This document shows positions 1-8,009 of a stretch of DNA of 61,040 bases, piece after piece; positions within the stretch are counted from its first letter, which is position 1, and each line of letters begins with the position of its first letter. This stretch comes from CAUZIR01 sp034421295 (GTDB lineage: Bacteria; Chloroflexota; Dehalococcoidia; Lucifugimonadales; UBA2962). The notes beneath the pieces are model-generated. The model ran no database searches, was not told the DNA's origin, and was given only the letters and a program-made list of their open reading frames with translations. The stretch covers positions 1 through 61,040 of the forward strand of contig DAOUKM010000007.1 of the NCBI GenBank assembly GCA_034421295.1, in the 5' to 3' direction. Both the position numbers and the translations under genes were made by a program.

Positions 1-907
1 GGGCCGACTCCACTATGGTCCCGAGGGCCTCCATGGTGGATATGGTGTCCTGGTCGACCACCACAAGGCAGGTCTCCTCCTCCTGCGCCTCGTAGAGCAC
101 GTACTCGATCGGCTCGATGCCGCTCGTGAGCACGAGCGCCTTTGTCGGGGTGGAAAGCGCCGACATCTGAAGGTCGGGCCTGTCGCCGCGGATCACCACC
201 GCCTTGTCCGTGTGGGTCTCAAAGTAGCGTGAGCCCTCGTCCATCATCCAGCCGCCCACCAGGAAGTGCTCGACCAGCGCGTCCGAGCCCTCCTCCTCCC
301 CCAGCAGGAAGCGCCCGCCAAGGTGCTCTGCGATCTGTCTCACGGCCGCGCCAAGGAGCCTGCGGTCCTCCGGTATCGCGCCGAGCACGCGTATGCCGGC
401 TGCCTCGACCTCCTCGGTGAGGGCGGCCGTCTCGGTCCCCATGTAGGTGCCCCGGCAGTTAAGGAGGGCAGCGGCCAGCCGGTCGCCGTAGCGCCCGGCG
501 CGCTCAAGGACGTCGGCCGCGCTCATACCGTGACGGTGGCGGGCCACCACGAGGATGGCGGCGTCCAGTGCATCGGCAAGCCTTGCGCAGTCCCCGGGGT
601 TTATCTCGGAGGAGGCCTCCACCACGACCGAGTCAGACCCGAGAGAGGCGACCGCCTCCGCGGCGGCGTCCAGCTCGCTCTCGGGAAGCTCGCCTTCCGG
701 CAGGGCCGCCGGCCGCCCGTCAGCCCCGGTGCCCACGAGCCGCTCGAAGATGACGCCGTCGGACCCGGGTCCCACCTCGTCTCCCGCTCCAAAAGGCTTG
801 ATCGCCGCTGCGCTCCGGCCGGCGGCGGCGGCCCTGTGGGCGAGCGTTGCGGCGACGGAGGTCTTACCCTCGCCGCGCTCGGTGGATACGATAAGCAGAT
901 TCCCCAT
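1..907 (-). CDS. BioD-like P-loop / DRTGG domain protein (partial, C-terminus beyond window)
   Basis: Reading the minus strand from the ATG at 907 gives an open frame of 302 codons that runs off the left edge, so the C-terminus is missing. The N-terminus is a BioD/CobB-like P-loop with GEGKTS at residues 12-17. Further on, GDRPDLQ near residue 241 matches the core of the DRTGG domain, which sits between the P-loop and phosphotransacetylase domains in long Pta proteins and also occurs in stand-alone P-loop-DRTGG proteins. What I see is a P-loop domain plus DRTGG. Whether a catalytic domain or CBS pair follows cannot be told. Family members are usually called phosphotransacetylase-like regulatory proteins; substrate unknown. 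It is divergent from the SDR gene to its right. Confidence 0.8.
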   Translation of the reverse strand, partial: MGNLLIVSTERGEGKTSVAATLAHRAAAAGRSAAAIKPFGAGDEVGPGSDGVIFERLVGTGADGRPAALPEGELPESELDAAAEAVASLGSDSVVVEASSEINPGDCARLADALDAAILVVARHRHGMSAADVLERAGRYGDRLAAALLNCRGTYMGTETAALTEEVEAAGIRVLGAIPEDRRLLGAAVRQIAEHLGGRFLLGEEEGSDALVEHFLVGGWMMDEGSRYFETHTDKAVVIRGDRPDLQMSALSTPTKALVLTSGIEPIEYVLYEAQEEETCLVVVDQDTISTMEALGTIVESA

Positions 908-916
908 GTGGCCCAA

Positions 917-945
917 AGTATAGCGGCTGGCCGCCGATTTGACGC
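917..945 (-). promoter_or_regulatory. Possible near-leaderless promoter of the DRTGG gene
   Basis: On the minus strand a TATACT -10 element (917-922) lies 9 bases before the ATG at 907. A poor -35 (GCGTCA, 940-945) sits 17 bp upstream. The spacing would leave only two or three untranslated bases, and no Shine-Dalgarno is visible. The -35 is weak, so this is tentative. Confidence 0.3.
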
Positions 946-1055
946 GACCTGATGCGACCCGTGACGCCGTACGTCATATCGATCGCCCGGGCCGCCCCCG
1001 CCGGCTCCCGGTGGGCTGTTAAGATCGCGAAAGCTCGCCTCGAGGAGGACTACCG

Positions 1056-1814
1056 ATGACCGAAGAGATGTTGGGCAAGACGGCGCTGGTCACCGGCGCG
1101 GGCTCTGGCATCGGCAGGGCGACGGCTCTTGAGTTCGCATTCAGGGGCGCCGCCGTCGTGGTCTCGGACATCAGTGCCGATGCCGCCGAGGAGACGGCAG
1201 GGCAGATCCGGGCCTCGGGCGGCCAGGCGGCATCGGTGCGCGCCGATGTTTCGGTCGATGCCGAGGTGGAGGCAATGGTCGACTTCGCGGTCGGGGCTTT
1301 CGGCGGCCTGGACTACGCGTTCAACAACGCGGGGATCGCCGGTCCCCTTGCGACCACCGTCGGCTTCGAGGAGGAGGATTGGGACCGGGTCATCGCGGTG
1401 AACCTCAAGGGCGTCTGGCTGTGCATGAGGCACGAGATACCCCGGATGCTCGAGAGGGGAGGGGGCTCGATCGTCAACACAGCCTCGATAGCCGGGCTCG
1501 TCGGGGGAGCCTCGAGCGCCTACAACGCCTCAAAGCACGGCGTCATAGGAATGACCAAGCAGGCAGCCATCGAGTACTCGTCGCAGGGCGTCAGGGTGAA
1601 CGCGGTCTGCCCGAGCATCATCCTTACGCCGATGATCGAAGGGGTGTTCGACGTCCATCCGGAGCTCGAGCGCCGGTGGTTGGAGAGGGAGCCTATCGGC
1701 CGCTTCGCACCCCCCGAGGAGGTGGCCACCGCCGTGGTGTGGCTATGCTCGCCGGGAGCCTCGTACGTGACCGGGCACGCGCTGCCGGTGGACGGAGGCT
1801 GGATGGCCTGCTAG
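1056..1814 (+). CDS. SDR family oxidoreductase (FabG/glucose dehydrogenase type)
   Basis: A 252-residue classical short-chain dehydrogenase, the normal family length. The nucleotide-binding TGAGSGIG covers residues 13-20, NNAG 90-93, catalytic Ser144, Tyr156 and Lys160 (YNASK), and the C-terminal substrate loop ends in a typical PVDGGW. It should reduce or oxidise a carbonyl/alcohol with NAD(P)(H) in the cytosol. Asp at the end of beta-2 (SDIS, about residue 38) suggests NAD preference by family rule. The start is well supported by GAGGAGG at 1041-1047, 8 bases before the ATG. It stands alone, divergent from the DRTGG gene and convergent with the binding protein downstream, so the substrate cannot be inferred. 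Confidence 0.9.
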   Translation: MTEEMLGKTALVTGAGSGIGRATALEFAFRGAAVVVSDISADAAEETAGQIRASGGQAASVRADVSVDAEVEAMVDFAVGAFGGLDYAFNNAGIAGPLATTVGFEEEDWDRVIAVNLKGVWLCMRHEIPRMLERGGGSIVNTASIAGLVGGASSAYNASKHGVIGMTKQAAIEYSSQGVRVNAVCPSIILTPMIEGVFDVHPELERRWLEREPIGRFAPPEEVATAVVWLCSPGASYVTGHALPVDGGWMAC

Positions 1815-1839
1815 CGGGCAGGGCGGGGCTGAGAGCTCA

Positions 1840-2571
1840 TCAGAAGGTCTCAGCATCCTCGCCGAACCACTTTCTGATCAGGGTGTTGAGGGATCCGTCC
1901 TGCTTCATGGCGCCTATGGCCTCATCCAGCCTGTCCTTCAGCCACCTGTCCTCCTCCCGGATGCCGACCCCGATGCCGGAGTCGAGCGGCACCTCGGGAC
2001 CGACGACGATCAATTCGTCCCCGCTCTCGGCAATGGCGTCTAGGGCGAACCCACGGTCGACCAGGGCGGCGTCCACCTCGCCGCCGAGGACGGCCTTGGC
2101 GAGCTCTTCGGCCAGCTCGTATTCGATCAGCGTCACGCCTGTTCCGGCCAGGTACTCGGCGTGGATGGTGGCCACCTGGGCGGCCACCCGGCCCTCGGTA
2201 GCCTCCGCGCCGGAGCCGGCCAGGGCGATGTAGACCGAAGGAGTAGGCGGAAAGTAAGGCTCCGTGAAGTCTATGACCTCGTCCCGCTCCGCGGTGATGC
2301 TCATTCCGGCCATGATGGTGTCGTAGTTGTCGTCGACCAGGCTGGGTATGATCGAGTCCCACTCGTTGGTGACCCACCTGCACTCGAGCTCCGCCCTCCG
2401 GCAAAGCTCATCGCCCAGCTCCCGCTCGAACCCGTCCACCTCTCCGTCGTCCCCTATGAAGTTGTAGGGCGGGTAGGCGCCCTCCGTACCCATCCTCACG
2501 GTGTCGGGGCTTTCGCCGCACGCAAGGGCGGCGACGATGAGCAGGGCGGCTAAGAGGACCAATCTGACCAT
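1840..2571 (-). CDS. Family 3 extracellular solute-binding lipoprotein (amino-acid ABC type)
   Basis: About 243 residues. A hydrophobic signal peptide ends in ALAC, a lipobox, so the protein should be a lipoprotein outside the membrane. The mature part carries the SBP_bac_3 pattern: EGAYPPYNF near the start, DGFERELGDEL, then TIMAGMSITAERDEVIDFTEPYF and a C-terminal KDGS-like segment followed by a W-F pair. Such proteins bind polar amino acids or related small ligands for an ABC permease. No permease or ATPase is adjacent, so it is an orphan binding protein. I chose ATG 2571, preceded by GAGGTGAG, over an in-frame GTG at 2583 that has no convincing ribosome site. It converges on the SDR gene. 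Confidence 0.85.
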   Translation of the reverse strand: MVRLVLLAALLIVAALACGESPDTVRMGTEGAYPPYNFIGDDGEVDGFERELGDELCRRAELECRWVTNEWDSIIPSLVDDNYDTIMAGMSITAERDEVIDFTEPYFPPTPSVYIALAGSGAEATEGRVAAQVATIHAEYLAGTGVTLIEYELAEELAKAVLGGEVDAALVDRGFALDAIAESGDELIVVGPEVPLDSGIGVGIREEDRWLKDRLDEAIGAMKQDGSLNTLIRKWFGEDAETF

Positions 2572-2832
2572 GTTCGCGCTCACCTCGATTGACCGCCGGC
2601 GTTCCTGATCCCCGGTATCAGGTGACGTGTCGATGCGGTCCGTGTTGCGGTTGATTCTACAGGCAGGACGGTCTCCCTAGCCGAAGCCGCGAAATTGTGC
2701 GTCCGGATCCGGCTGCATGTCCGCCCGCAGGGTCTGCTTTTTTACCCCTGGCAAGCGTCCCCGGCGACCTTGGAGGGCTCCGGGCAGGCAGGTCCCGGGA
2801 GGCGGCCCCGGAATCGATCCGATAGTGAGGCG

Positions 2833-3396
2833 CTATTGGGCTACAGCCTCATTCCAGCCGCGTACGAATTCCTTCTGGGCGGGCGTCTCCGGGGAATCCC
2901 AATCCCAGTAGAGGACGGCCTTTTCCATACTTCGCCACCACCGGTCCACCTGCCTGAGGGCGTCTTCTCCTGAACTGCCGTGGCGCACCAGCCAGCAGCC
3001 GATGACGGTCCCCGTCCGTCCGATCCCGCCCCAGCAGTGAACGTAGACTCCCTTGCCGCTGCCCAGAGCCGCGTCGATCTCATCGAGTATGGCGGTCATC
3101 TGCGCCCCGCTCCGGGGAATATCCCGGTCGCGGATCGGGTGTCGCGTCCAGCCAGCGCTAAGCCCCAGGCCACCGGCCAGCGCTTCGGCCATTTGAGCGT
3201 AGGGCTCCAGTCCATCCCGTGGCTCGGTCAGATCGACAAAGTGGTCTATCCCCTGGCTGAGCAGCCCCTGCAGAACCCCCGCCGTCCCGGCGCCGTACCT
3301 GTCGCCGGGATACTCTCCGGCGGCGAAGCGGCCCTCGATTACCCAGTAGCTGTTGGCGGATGGGCGCGGAGGATTCTCTTGCTCGCTGGTATTCAT
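2833..3396 (-). CDS. Protein-tyrosine / dual-specificity phosphatase-like protein
   Basis: A 187-residue protein with the cysteine-phosphatase signature HC-x5-R-T: His120, Cys121, Arg127 (HCWGGIGRTGT). An upstream Asp-containing loop (IRDRDIP, about 88-94) could supply the general acid. It resembles small bacterial DSP/PTP-like phosphatases with an N-terminal WVIEGRFAAGEYPG segment typical of enzymes that act on tyrosine-phosphate, phosphoinositide or other phosphoesters. No signal peptide, so cytosolic. It lies 279 bases downstream of the NCS2 permease on the same strand; a co-transcribed regulatory role is possible but unproven. A weak AGAAGG precedes the ATG. Confidence 0.82.
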   Translation of the reverse strand: MNTSEQENPPRPSANSYWVIEGRFAAGEYPGDRYGAGTAGVLQGLLSQGIDHFVDLTEPRDGLEPYAQMAEALAGGLGLSAGWTRHPIRDRDIPRSGAQMTAILDEIDAALGSGKGVYVHCWGGIGRTGTVIGCWLVRHGSSGEDALRQVDRWWRSMEKAVLYWDWDSPETPAQKEFVRGWNEAVAQ

Positions 3397-3675
3397 CGGC
3401 AGACCTGTGCCTTCTTGCAGTTTGGAGTCATGTCATCGCCACATCGCGGCGATCATACTTTTATCTTCGCAACAGGTCACTACGTCGGCCTAGCGTCCCA
3501 TGCATGAAACGCGCGGGTCATCGCGGCGAAAGCAGGCGGGCTGAGGCTCGCTGGAACCCTGTTCAGGACAGGGTGGCGTCTCGCCGCACTCACGGACAGG
3601 CACTCGTCCCGGGCCCCTGGCCTCCGCCAGAGGAGCCTCCCGCCGCCCGGCGTCCTTCTCCTCCGAGACGCTCAC

Positions 3676-5427
3676 TCAGACGCTGCCATCGACCCGGACC
3701 GTGACGATATCCACCCCGTGGAACTTCTGATGGCGCACGGCGGCGGCGTGGTGCCTCAGCAGCCGCAGGGACAGTTCATCGACGGATGGTAAGGGGGCCT
3801 CGTCGGACAGATACGCCAGCTGGTCCTCGACGTTCTCCTGTCGCGTCGTGGCGACGAACTCCAGTTCCACCATCGTCCCCTGCGGCCGCGCGCCGATTAT
3901 CAGACGCGTGTGCCCGGTGCCATCGGCATCGTTTCCCCGGGCCTGGAGGCTGGCCAGCGTTTCCTCGCCGGCGGCGCGCAGTCGCAGCGTCGAGACCTCG
4001 CTCCAGCCGAGCCTGCCCGCCAGCCGGGTGAGAAACCCATCGATCGCGGGGAGCGAGGCCATGTCCAGCGTGACCTCGAGGCGCGATCGGCGCGTGTCGA
4101 TCGCTTCGAGCAGTAGCGTCATGCCGATCGCGACCACGGCGCCGATCGTGACTCCATTGCCGAGCAGTCCGCCCAGCTCGTCACCGAGGAGATCCCGAAT
4201 GATGGAGTGATCGTGCAGACCCAGCCCAAGGGTGCTGGCGAGCGCGACCACCAGAACGCGTCTCGGGTCCAGGCCCTCGCGCAGGATCGTCTGCCAGCCG
4301 CTGACAAAGAGCATGCCCATGGCGAGCATCAGGTAGGCGCCCAGCACCGGTCCCGGGATCGTCAGCAGGAGGGCCGAGACCTTTGAGAAGAACGCCAGCA
4401 CCACCGTGACGATCGCCACGCCGATTCCGACCCTGCGGGCGGCGACGCCGGTAAGGTTGATCAGCGAGAGGCTGAACGATGAATACGACATCGGGGGCAG
4501 CGTGCCCGCGATGCCGGAAAGCAGCATGCCGATGCCGTTGACGCTCACCATGCCCTGGATACGGCGGAAATCGATCGCCCTCGGCTTGCGCCTCGATCCC
4601 TGCTGGACCGCGACGCCGTCGCTGATCGTCTTGATTCCGAGCACCAGGGTGAGAATCGCGAACGAGGGCAGAAGCGCCCAGAACTCCTTTCCTGGCGTGA
4701 GATCGAAGCCGATCGCCGGCAGATCGGGGATGCCGAACCAGCCGGCCTCGGCGATCCTGTCCCCGTCCATGACGCCGAATGCGGCGGCGACCCCGCATCC
4801 GGCAAGGATGCTGATGAACGGGCCGACGATCCGCCATCGCCCGCTGGCTCGAAGCGTCACGATCACCGAGACCAGGAGCGTGACTGCGGCGATCGCCGGG
4901 CCGGAGACCGCAGGCGCGCCGGCGGGCAGGTCCTGGACGCTGTCGAAGGCGATAGGCAGCACGCTGACGGCGATCAGCATGGTCACCGTCCCGGTGACTA
5001 CCGGCGTGAAGATTCGCCGCAGCGCCGGCAGCCACCAGGCGAGTGCGACCTGGATCACGCAGCACACGACCAGCAGGCTCACGAACGTGGCCGGTCCGGC
5101 CTCCGAGATCGTCGTCACCATGATCGCGATGAACAGCGCCGCGGGACACGAGAGCACGATGTGGCCGGCGCCGAACCGCCAGACCCGGAAGGCCTGAAGG
5201 GCCGTTATCGCCGCGCTGATCAGCAGCGCGGCAAAGACGCTCCAGGTCAGGAAGGTGTCATCAAGCCCGGAAGAGCGGACCGCGACAGCAACGTTCAGCG
5301 CCGTCGGCGCGAGCATTAGCGCGGCGCCCTGGAAGCCGACCACCAGCGCGATCGACGGAGAACAGTTCTCCTCAGGCTCGAATCGGATGGGCTGGTCGGT
5401 GCTCCCGGCAGTCAATTGGTTAGCCAA
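3676..5427 (-). CDS. NCS2 (xanthine/uracil) family permease with C-terminal HATPase-like domain
   Basis: 583 residues. Residues 24-440 are a multi-helix membrane domain of the NCS2/UraA-UapA family, with features such as KTISDGVAVQQG at 266-277 and a Pro-rich GTLPPMSYSSFS near 308-319. Family members import nucleobases or related molecules by proton or sodium symport. From about residue 452 the chain becomes soluble and resembles RsbW/SpoIIAB-type histidine-kinase-like ATPase folds: a helix with paired Glu488-Glu489 where the N-box lies, then a beta-rich stretch to residue 583. The N-box Asn is replaced (EETLASL) and no clear DxGxG is seen, so ATP binding is doubtful. NCS2 proteins normally end near 430-460 residues, so the extra 130 are the notable part. 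Substrate unknown. Confidence 0.85.
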   Translation of the reverse strand: MANQLTAGSTDQPIRFEPEENCSPSIALVVGFQGAALMLAPTALNVAVAVRSSGLDDTFLTWSVFAALLISAAITALQAFRVWRFGAGHIVLSCPAALFIAIMVTTISEAGPATFVSLLVVCCVIQVALAWWLPALRRIFTPVVTGTVTMLIAVSVLPIAFDSVQDLPAGAPAVSGPAIAAVTLLVSVIVTLRASGRWRIVGPFISILAGCGVAAAFGVMDGDRIAEAGWFGIPDLPAIGFDLTPGKEFWALLPSFAILTLVLGIKTISDGVAVQQGSRRKPRAIDFRRIQGMVSVNGIGMLLSGIAGTLPPMSYSSFSLSLINLTGVAARRVGIGVAIVTVVLAFFSKVSALLLTIPGPVLGAYLMLAMGMLFVSGWQTILREGLDPRRVLVVALASTLGLGLHDHSIIRDLLGDELGGLLGNGVTIGAVVAIGMTLLLEAIDTRRSRLEVTLDMASLPAIDGFLTRLAGRLGWSEVSTLRLRAAGEETLASLQARGNDADGTGHTRLIIGARPQGTMVELEFVATTRQENVEDQLAYLSDEAPLPSVDELSLRLLRHHAAAVRHQKFHGVDIVTVRVDGSV

Positions 5428-5550
5428 TCTTCCACGTCTCGGGCTGACACTCAGGGAGACCCTATCACAAGCGTTTGAGCTGCCCGTCGGGGCTATCGGC
5501 CGACTCCTCCGACGCCCTTCGGTATTGGCCGGTCGCGCCCATGCCCTCCT

Positions 5551-6675
5551 TCAGCCAGCGTCGGTGAATCGCGGCATCACCTTCGTTGCGAAGTTCTCCA
5601 GGTTCCTGAGGGACTTGCGCAGGGGGATGCCCATGTGGGTGAACTCGACGAGAAGATGATCCAGATTGCAGACCTCGCGCAGTTCCTGGATCTTCTCCAC
5701 CACGTTCTCCGCGGACCCTACCAGCAGGGTGCGCGGTTCCAGGAAGTCCCAGTCGAGTCTTACGTCGGGCTCAAGGACCTCGTCCGGGTTCGTGAACACC
5801 TGTCTGCCGCGAAACGGGTCATTGAAGACGAACGAGGACATTATCCCCTCCTCCGCATCCCGGCGGGCCTCCTCCATCGAAGAGGCCACGTATGTTGAGC
5901 GCATCACCGCCTGGTCCTCACCCACGGCGAAGGCTCTGCCCTCCATCTCGGACCGGGCGCGGGCGTAGATCTCCATTCTCTGCCTGATCCTCAGGGCGGG
6001 AGGCTGCCAGTAGCATGCCTTCAGCCCCAGCTCCGCCGCCGTCGTTACCGAGCGGTCGGTGGAGACGGTCATCCACAGCGGCGGATGCGGCTGCTGGTAG
6101 GGCCTTGGCGTCACCCTGAGCCTGGTCACCTTATCTCCGTCCTGCCACGCGGGATTCGACGGATACAGGGGATGGGAGAACACGGTGTTCTCGACTGGAA
6201 AGCGGTAGTTGATCCCCTCGTATGAGAAGTACTCGCTCGCCCAGATTCCCCTGACGATCTCTCTGAACAGATCCCTGTTCTCCTTGTCCCTGCGCGGGTC
6301 AGCTTTGGGATGGAACTGGGGACCCTCGTACGGCCATATTCCCCTGCCGAACCCGGCCTCGACGCGTCCCCGGGTCATGATGTCCAGGGTCGCAAGGTCC
6401 TCGGCCAGCCGTATCGGGTGCCACCACGGGGCTATGTTGGCCATCTGGCCGATGCGAATCCTGGATGTACGGGCCGCCAGGTCGGCGCCGAGCAGGATCG
6501 GATTCGGCAGGTCGCCCACCCCGTAGGGACCGAAGTGGTGCTCGCCGAGCCACATGGCCTCAAAGCCTAGCTCCTCGGCAAGGATCGTCTGCTGCCTGAG
6601 GTTGTCCATAAGGCCGACGGCGCTGGTGGACTCCCCGGCAGAGGCCGCAACGGTTGTAAAGACGTCGAATCTCAT
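5551..6675 (-). CDS. LLM class flavin-dependent monooxygenase (luciferase-like)
   Basis: A 374-residue bacterial luciferase-like TIM-barrel protein. It shows the family landmarks EELGFEAMWLGEHHF near residue 40, RIRIGQMA, HPIRLAEDLATLD and GRVEAGFGRG, with a C-terminal GSAENVVEKIQEL. Enzymes of this class use reduced FMN (or F420) and oxygen to hydroxylate or cleave alkanes, sulfonates, nitriloacetate-like or aromatic compounds. Substrate cannot be read from sequence. The ATG follows GGAGGTTATAGGAA, a usable ribosome site. It is transcribed divergently from the phosphotriesterase-family gene across 184 bp. Confidence 0.88.
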   Translation of the reverse strand: MRFDVFTTVAASAGESTSAVGLMDNLRQQTILAEELGFEAMWLGEHHFGPYGVGDLPNPILLGADLAARTSRIRIGQMANIAPWWHPIRLAEDLATLDIMTRGRVEAGFGRGIWPYEGPQFHPKADPRRDKENRDLFREIVRGIWASEYFSYEGINYRFPVENTVFSHPLYPSNPAWQDGDKVTRLRVTPRPYQQPHPPLWMTVSTDRSVTTAAELGLKACYWQPPALRIRQRMEIYARARSEMEGRAFAVGEDQAVMRSTYVASSMEEARRDAEEGIMSSFVFNDPFRGRQVFTNPDEVLEPDVRLDWDFLEPRTLLVGSAENVVEKIQELREVCNLDHLLVEFTHMGIPLRKSLRNLENFATKVMPRFTDAG

Positions 6676-6859
6676 TTCCTATAACCTCCACCTCCAGATA
6701 GCAGGGGATTGACCGGGGTCCATCCGATCGGCCGCCGGCCCTAGGGACGGCGGAGAGGGTCGCTGGATCCTGAACCTCACCGCTGACCTACAGAGAGATT
6801 ACAACGCCCGACTCCCTCCATACCCCTTCAGGCTACCCTCTAGCGGCAGGACGAACTCG

Positions 6860-7912
6860 ATGGCATCAGGACAGAACCGCGGTCTCATCCAGACCGTGCT
6901 CGGACCCGTCCAAAGATCGGAGCTCGGGCCCACCACGACCCATGAACACATCTATTCCGACTTTTCATTCATGCTTCGCCCCGCCCGGGACACGCCGTGC
7001 CAGGAACTGGCGGATGCTCCCATAACGCCTGGAAACCTGGGATGGATACGGCGCAACTACTACAGCAACCGCTCCAATCTCCAGTTGACGAACCTGGAGA
7101 GCATCATCAGGGAGGTAAGGGCGTACGGGAAAGTCCACGGCGGGGCGATCGTAGATGCGACCACCGACGGCATCGGGCGCAGGCCGGATGCACTGGCCCG
7201 GATCTCCGCTGAGACCGGAGTGCACATCGTCATGGGAGCCGGATTCTACGTGGATGCGGTCCATCCGGCCGATATGGACGAGCGGAGCGTTGGGGACCTG
7301 GCGGAGGAGATCGCCTCCGACATTGCGGAAGGCGTCGGCGGGACCGTCATCAGGGCGGGCATCATCGGGGAGGTGGGCTGCAGCTGGCCCCTGACCCAAA
7401 ACGAGCGCAAATCCCTTGCGGCAGCGGCGATCGCCCAGCGCGAGACGGGCGCTGCGATACTGGTTCACCCGGGGCGTCATCCGGTCGCCCCCGCCGAGAT
7501 ACTCCAACTCCTTGAAAGCGGCGGTGCGGACATATCCCGGGTGATCATGGGACACCTGGACCGAACCGTGTTCGAGCTGGGCGCCCTCCTGTCCATTGCC
7601 GGGTCCGGCTGCTACCTGGAGTGGGACCTGTTCGGAAACGAGGGGCCCTACTATCCGCTCGCCGAGATAGACCTGCCCAGTGACGCCCGTCGGCTGGACC
7701 TGATAAGGGGCGTCGCCGATGCGGGCTATGTCGACAGGGTTGTCATCGGCCAGGACATCTTCACAAAGCACCGGCTGAGGGAATACGGCGGCCACGGCTA
7801 CGGCCATATCCTTGAGAACGTCGTGCCCAGGATGCGTCGAAAGGGCTTTTCGGAGGATGAGATTCGGGCGATCACCGTCGACAACCCGGCCGCCATACTC
7901 GCCCTGGCATGA
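6860..7912 (+). CDS. Phosphotriesterase family metallohydrolase
   Basis: 350 residues, the usual length. The binuclear-metal ligands of the PTE/PHP family are all visible: His28 and His30 (THEH), bridging Glu171 in GEVG where true phosphotriesterases have a carbamylated Lys, His203 (VHPG), His232 (GHLDR) and Asp299 (GQDI). The Glu bridge places it nearer the Php/PTE-homology or lactonase-like branches than organophosphate-degrading PTE. The reaction is probably hydrolysis of a lactone, phosphoester or amide-like bond. AGGA precedes the ATG by about 8 bases. Its divergent neighbour is a flavin monooxygenase, and the two could act in sequence on one compound (inference). Confidence 0.87.
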   Translation: MASGQNRGLIQTVLGPVQRSELGPTTTHEHIYSDFSFMLRPARDTPCQELADAPITPGNLGWIRRNYYSNRSNLQLTNLESIIREVRAYGKVHGGAIVDATTDGIGRRPDALARISAETGVHIVMGAGFYVDAVHPADMDERSVGDLAEEIASDIAEGVGGTVIRAGIIGEVGCSWPLTQNERKSLAAAAIAQRETGAAILVHPGRHPVAPAEILQLLESGGADISRVIMGHLDRTVFELGALLSIAGSGCYLEWDLFGNEGPYYPLAEIDLPSDARRLDLIRGVADAGYVDRVVIGQDIFTKHRLREYGGHGYGHILENVVPRMRRKGFSEDEIRAITVDNPAAILALA

Positions 7913-8009
7913 CAATCCCCGGAGCGCCCGGCCCCGTCCCGGACGCGACAGCGGGTCCATGGATAGGGAGGCACGGACAGATCCGTCATCCGGCCGGACT
8001 CGCAGACGA

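Noticed and set aside
266..952. Plus-strand frame of 228 codons at the left edge
   Set aside because: The minus strand carries the P-loop/DRTGG protein that runs off the edge; the plus frame is its shadow.
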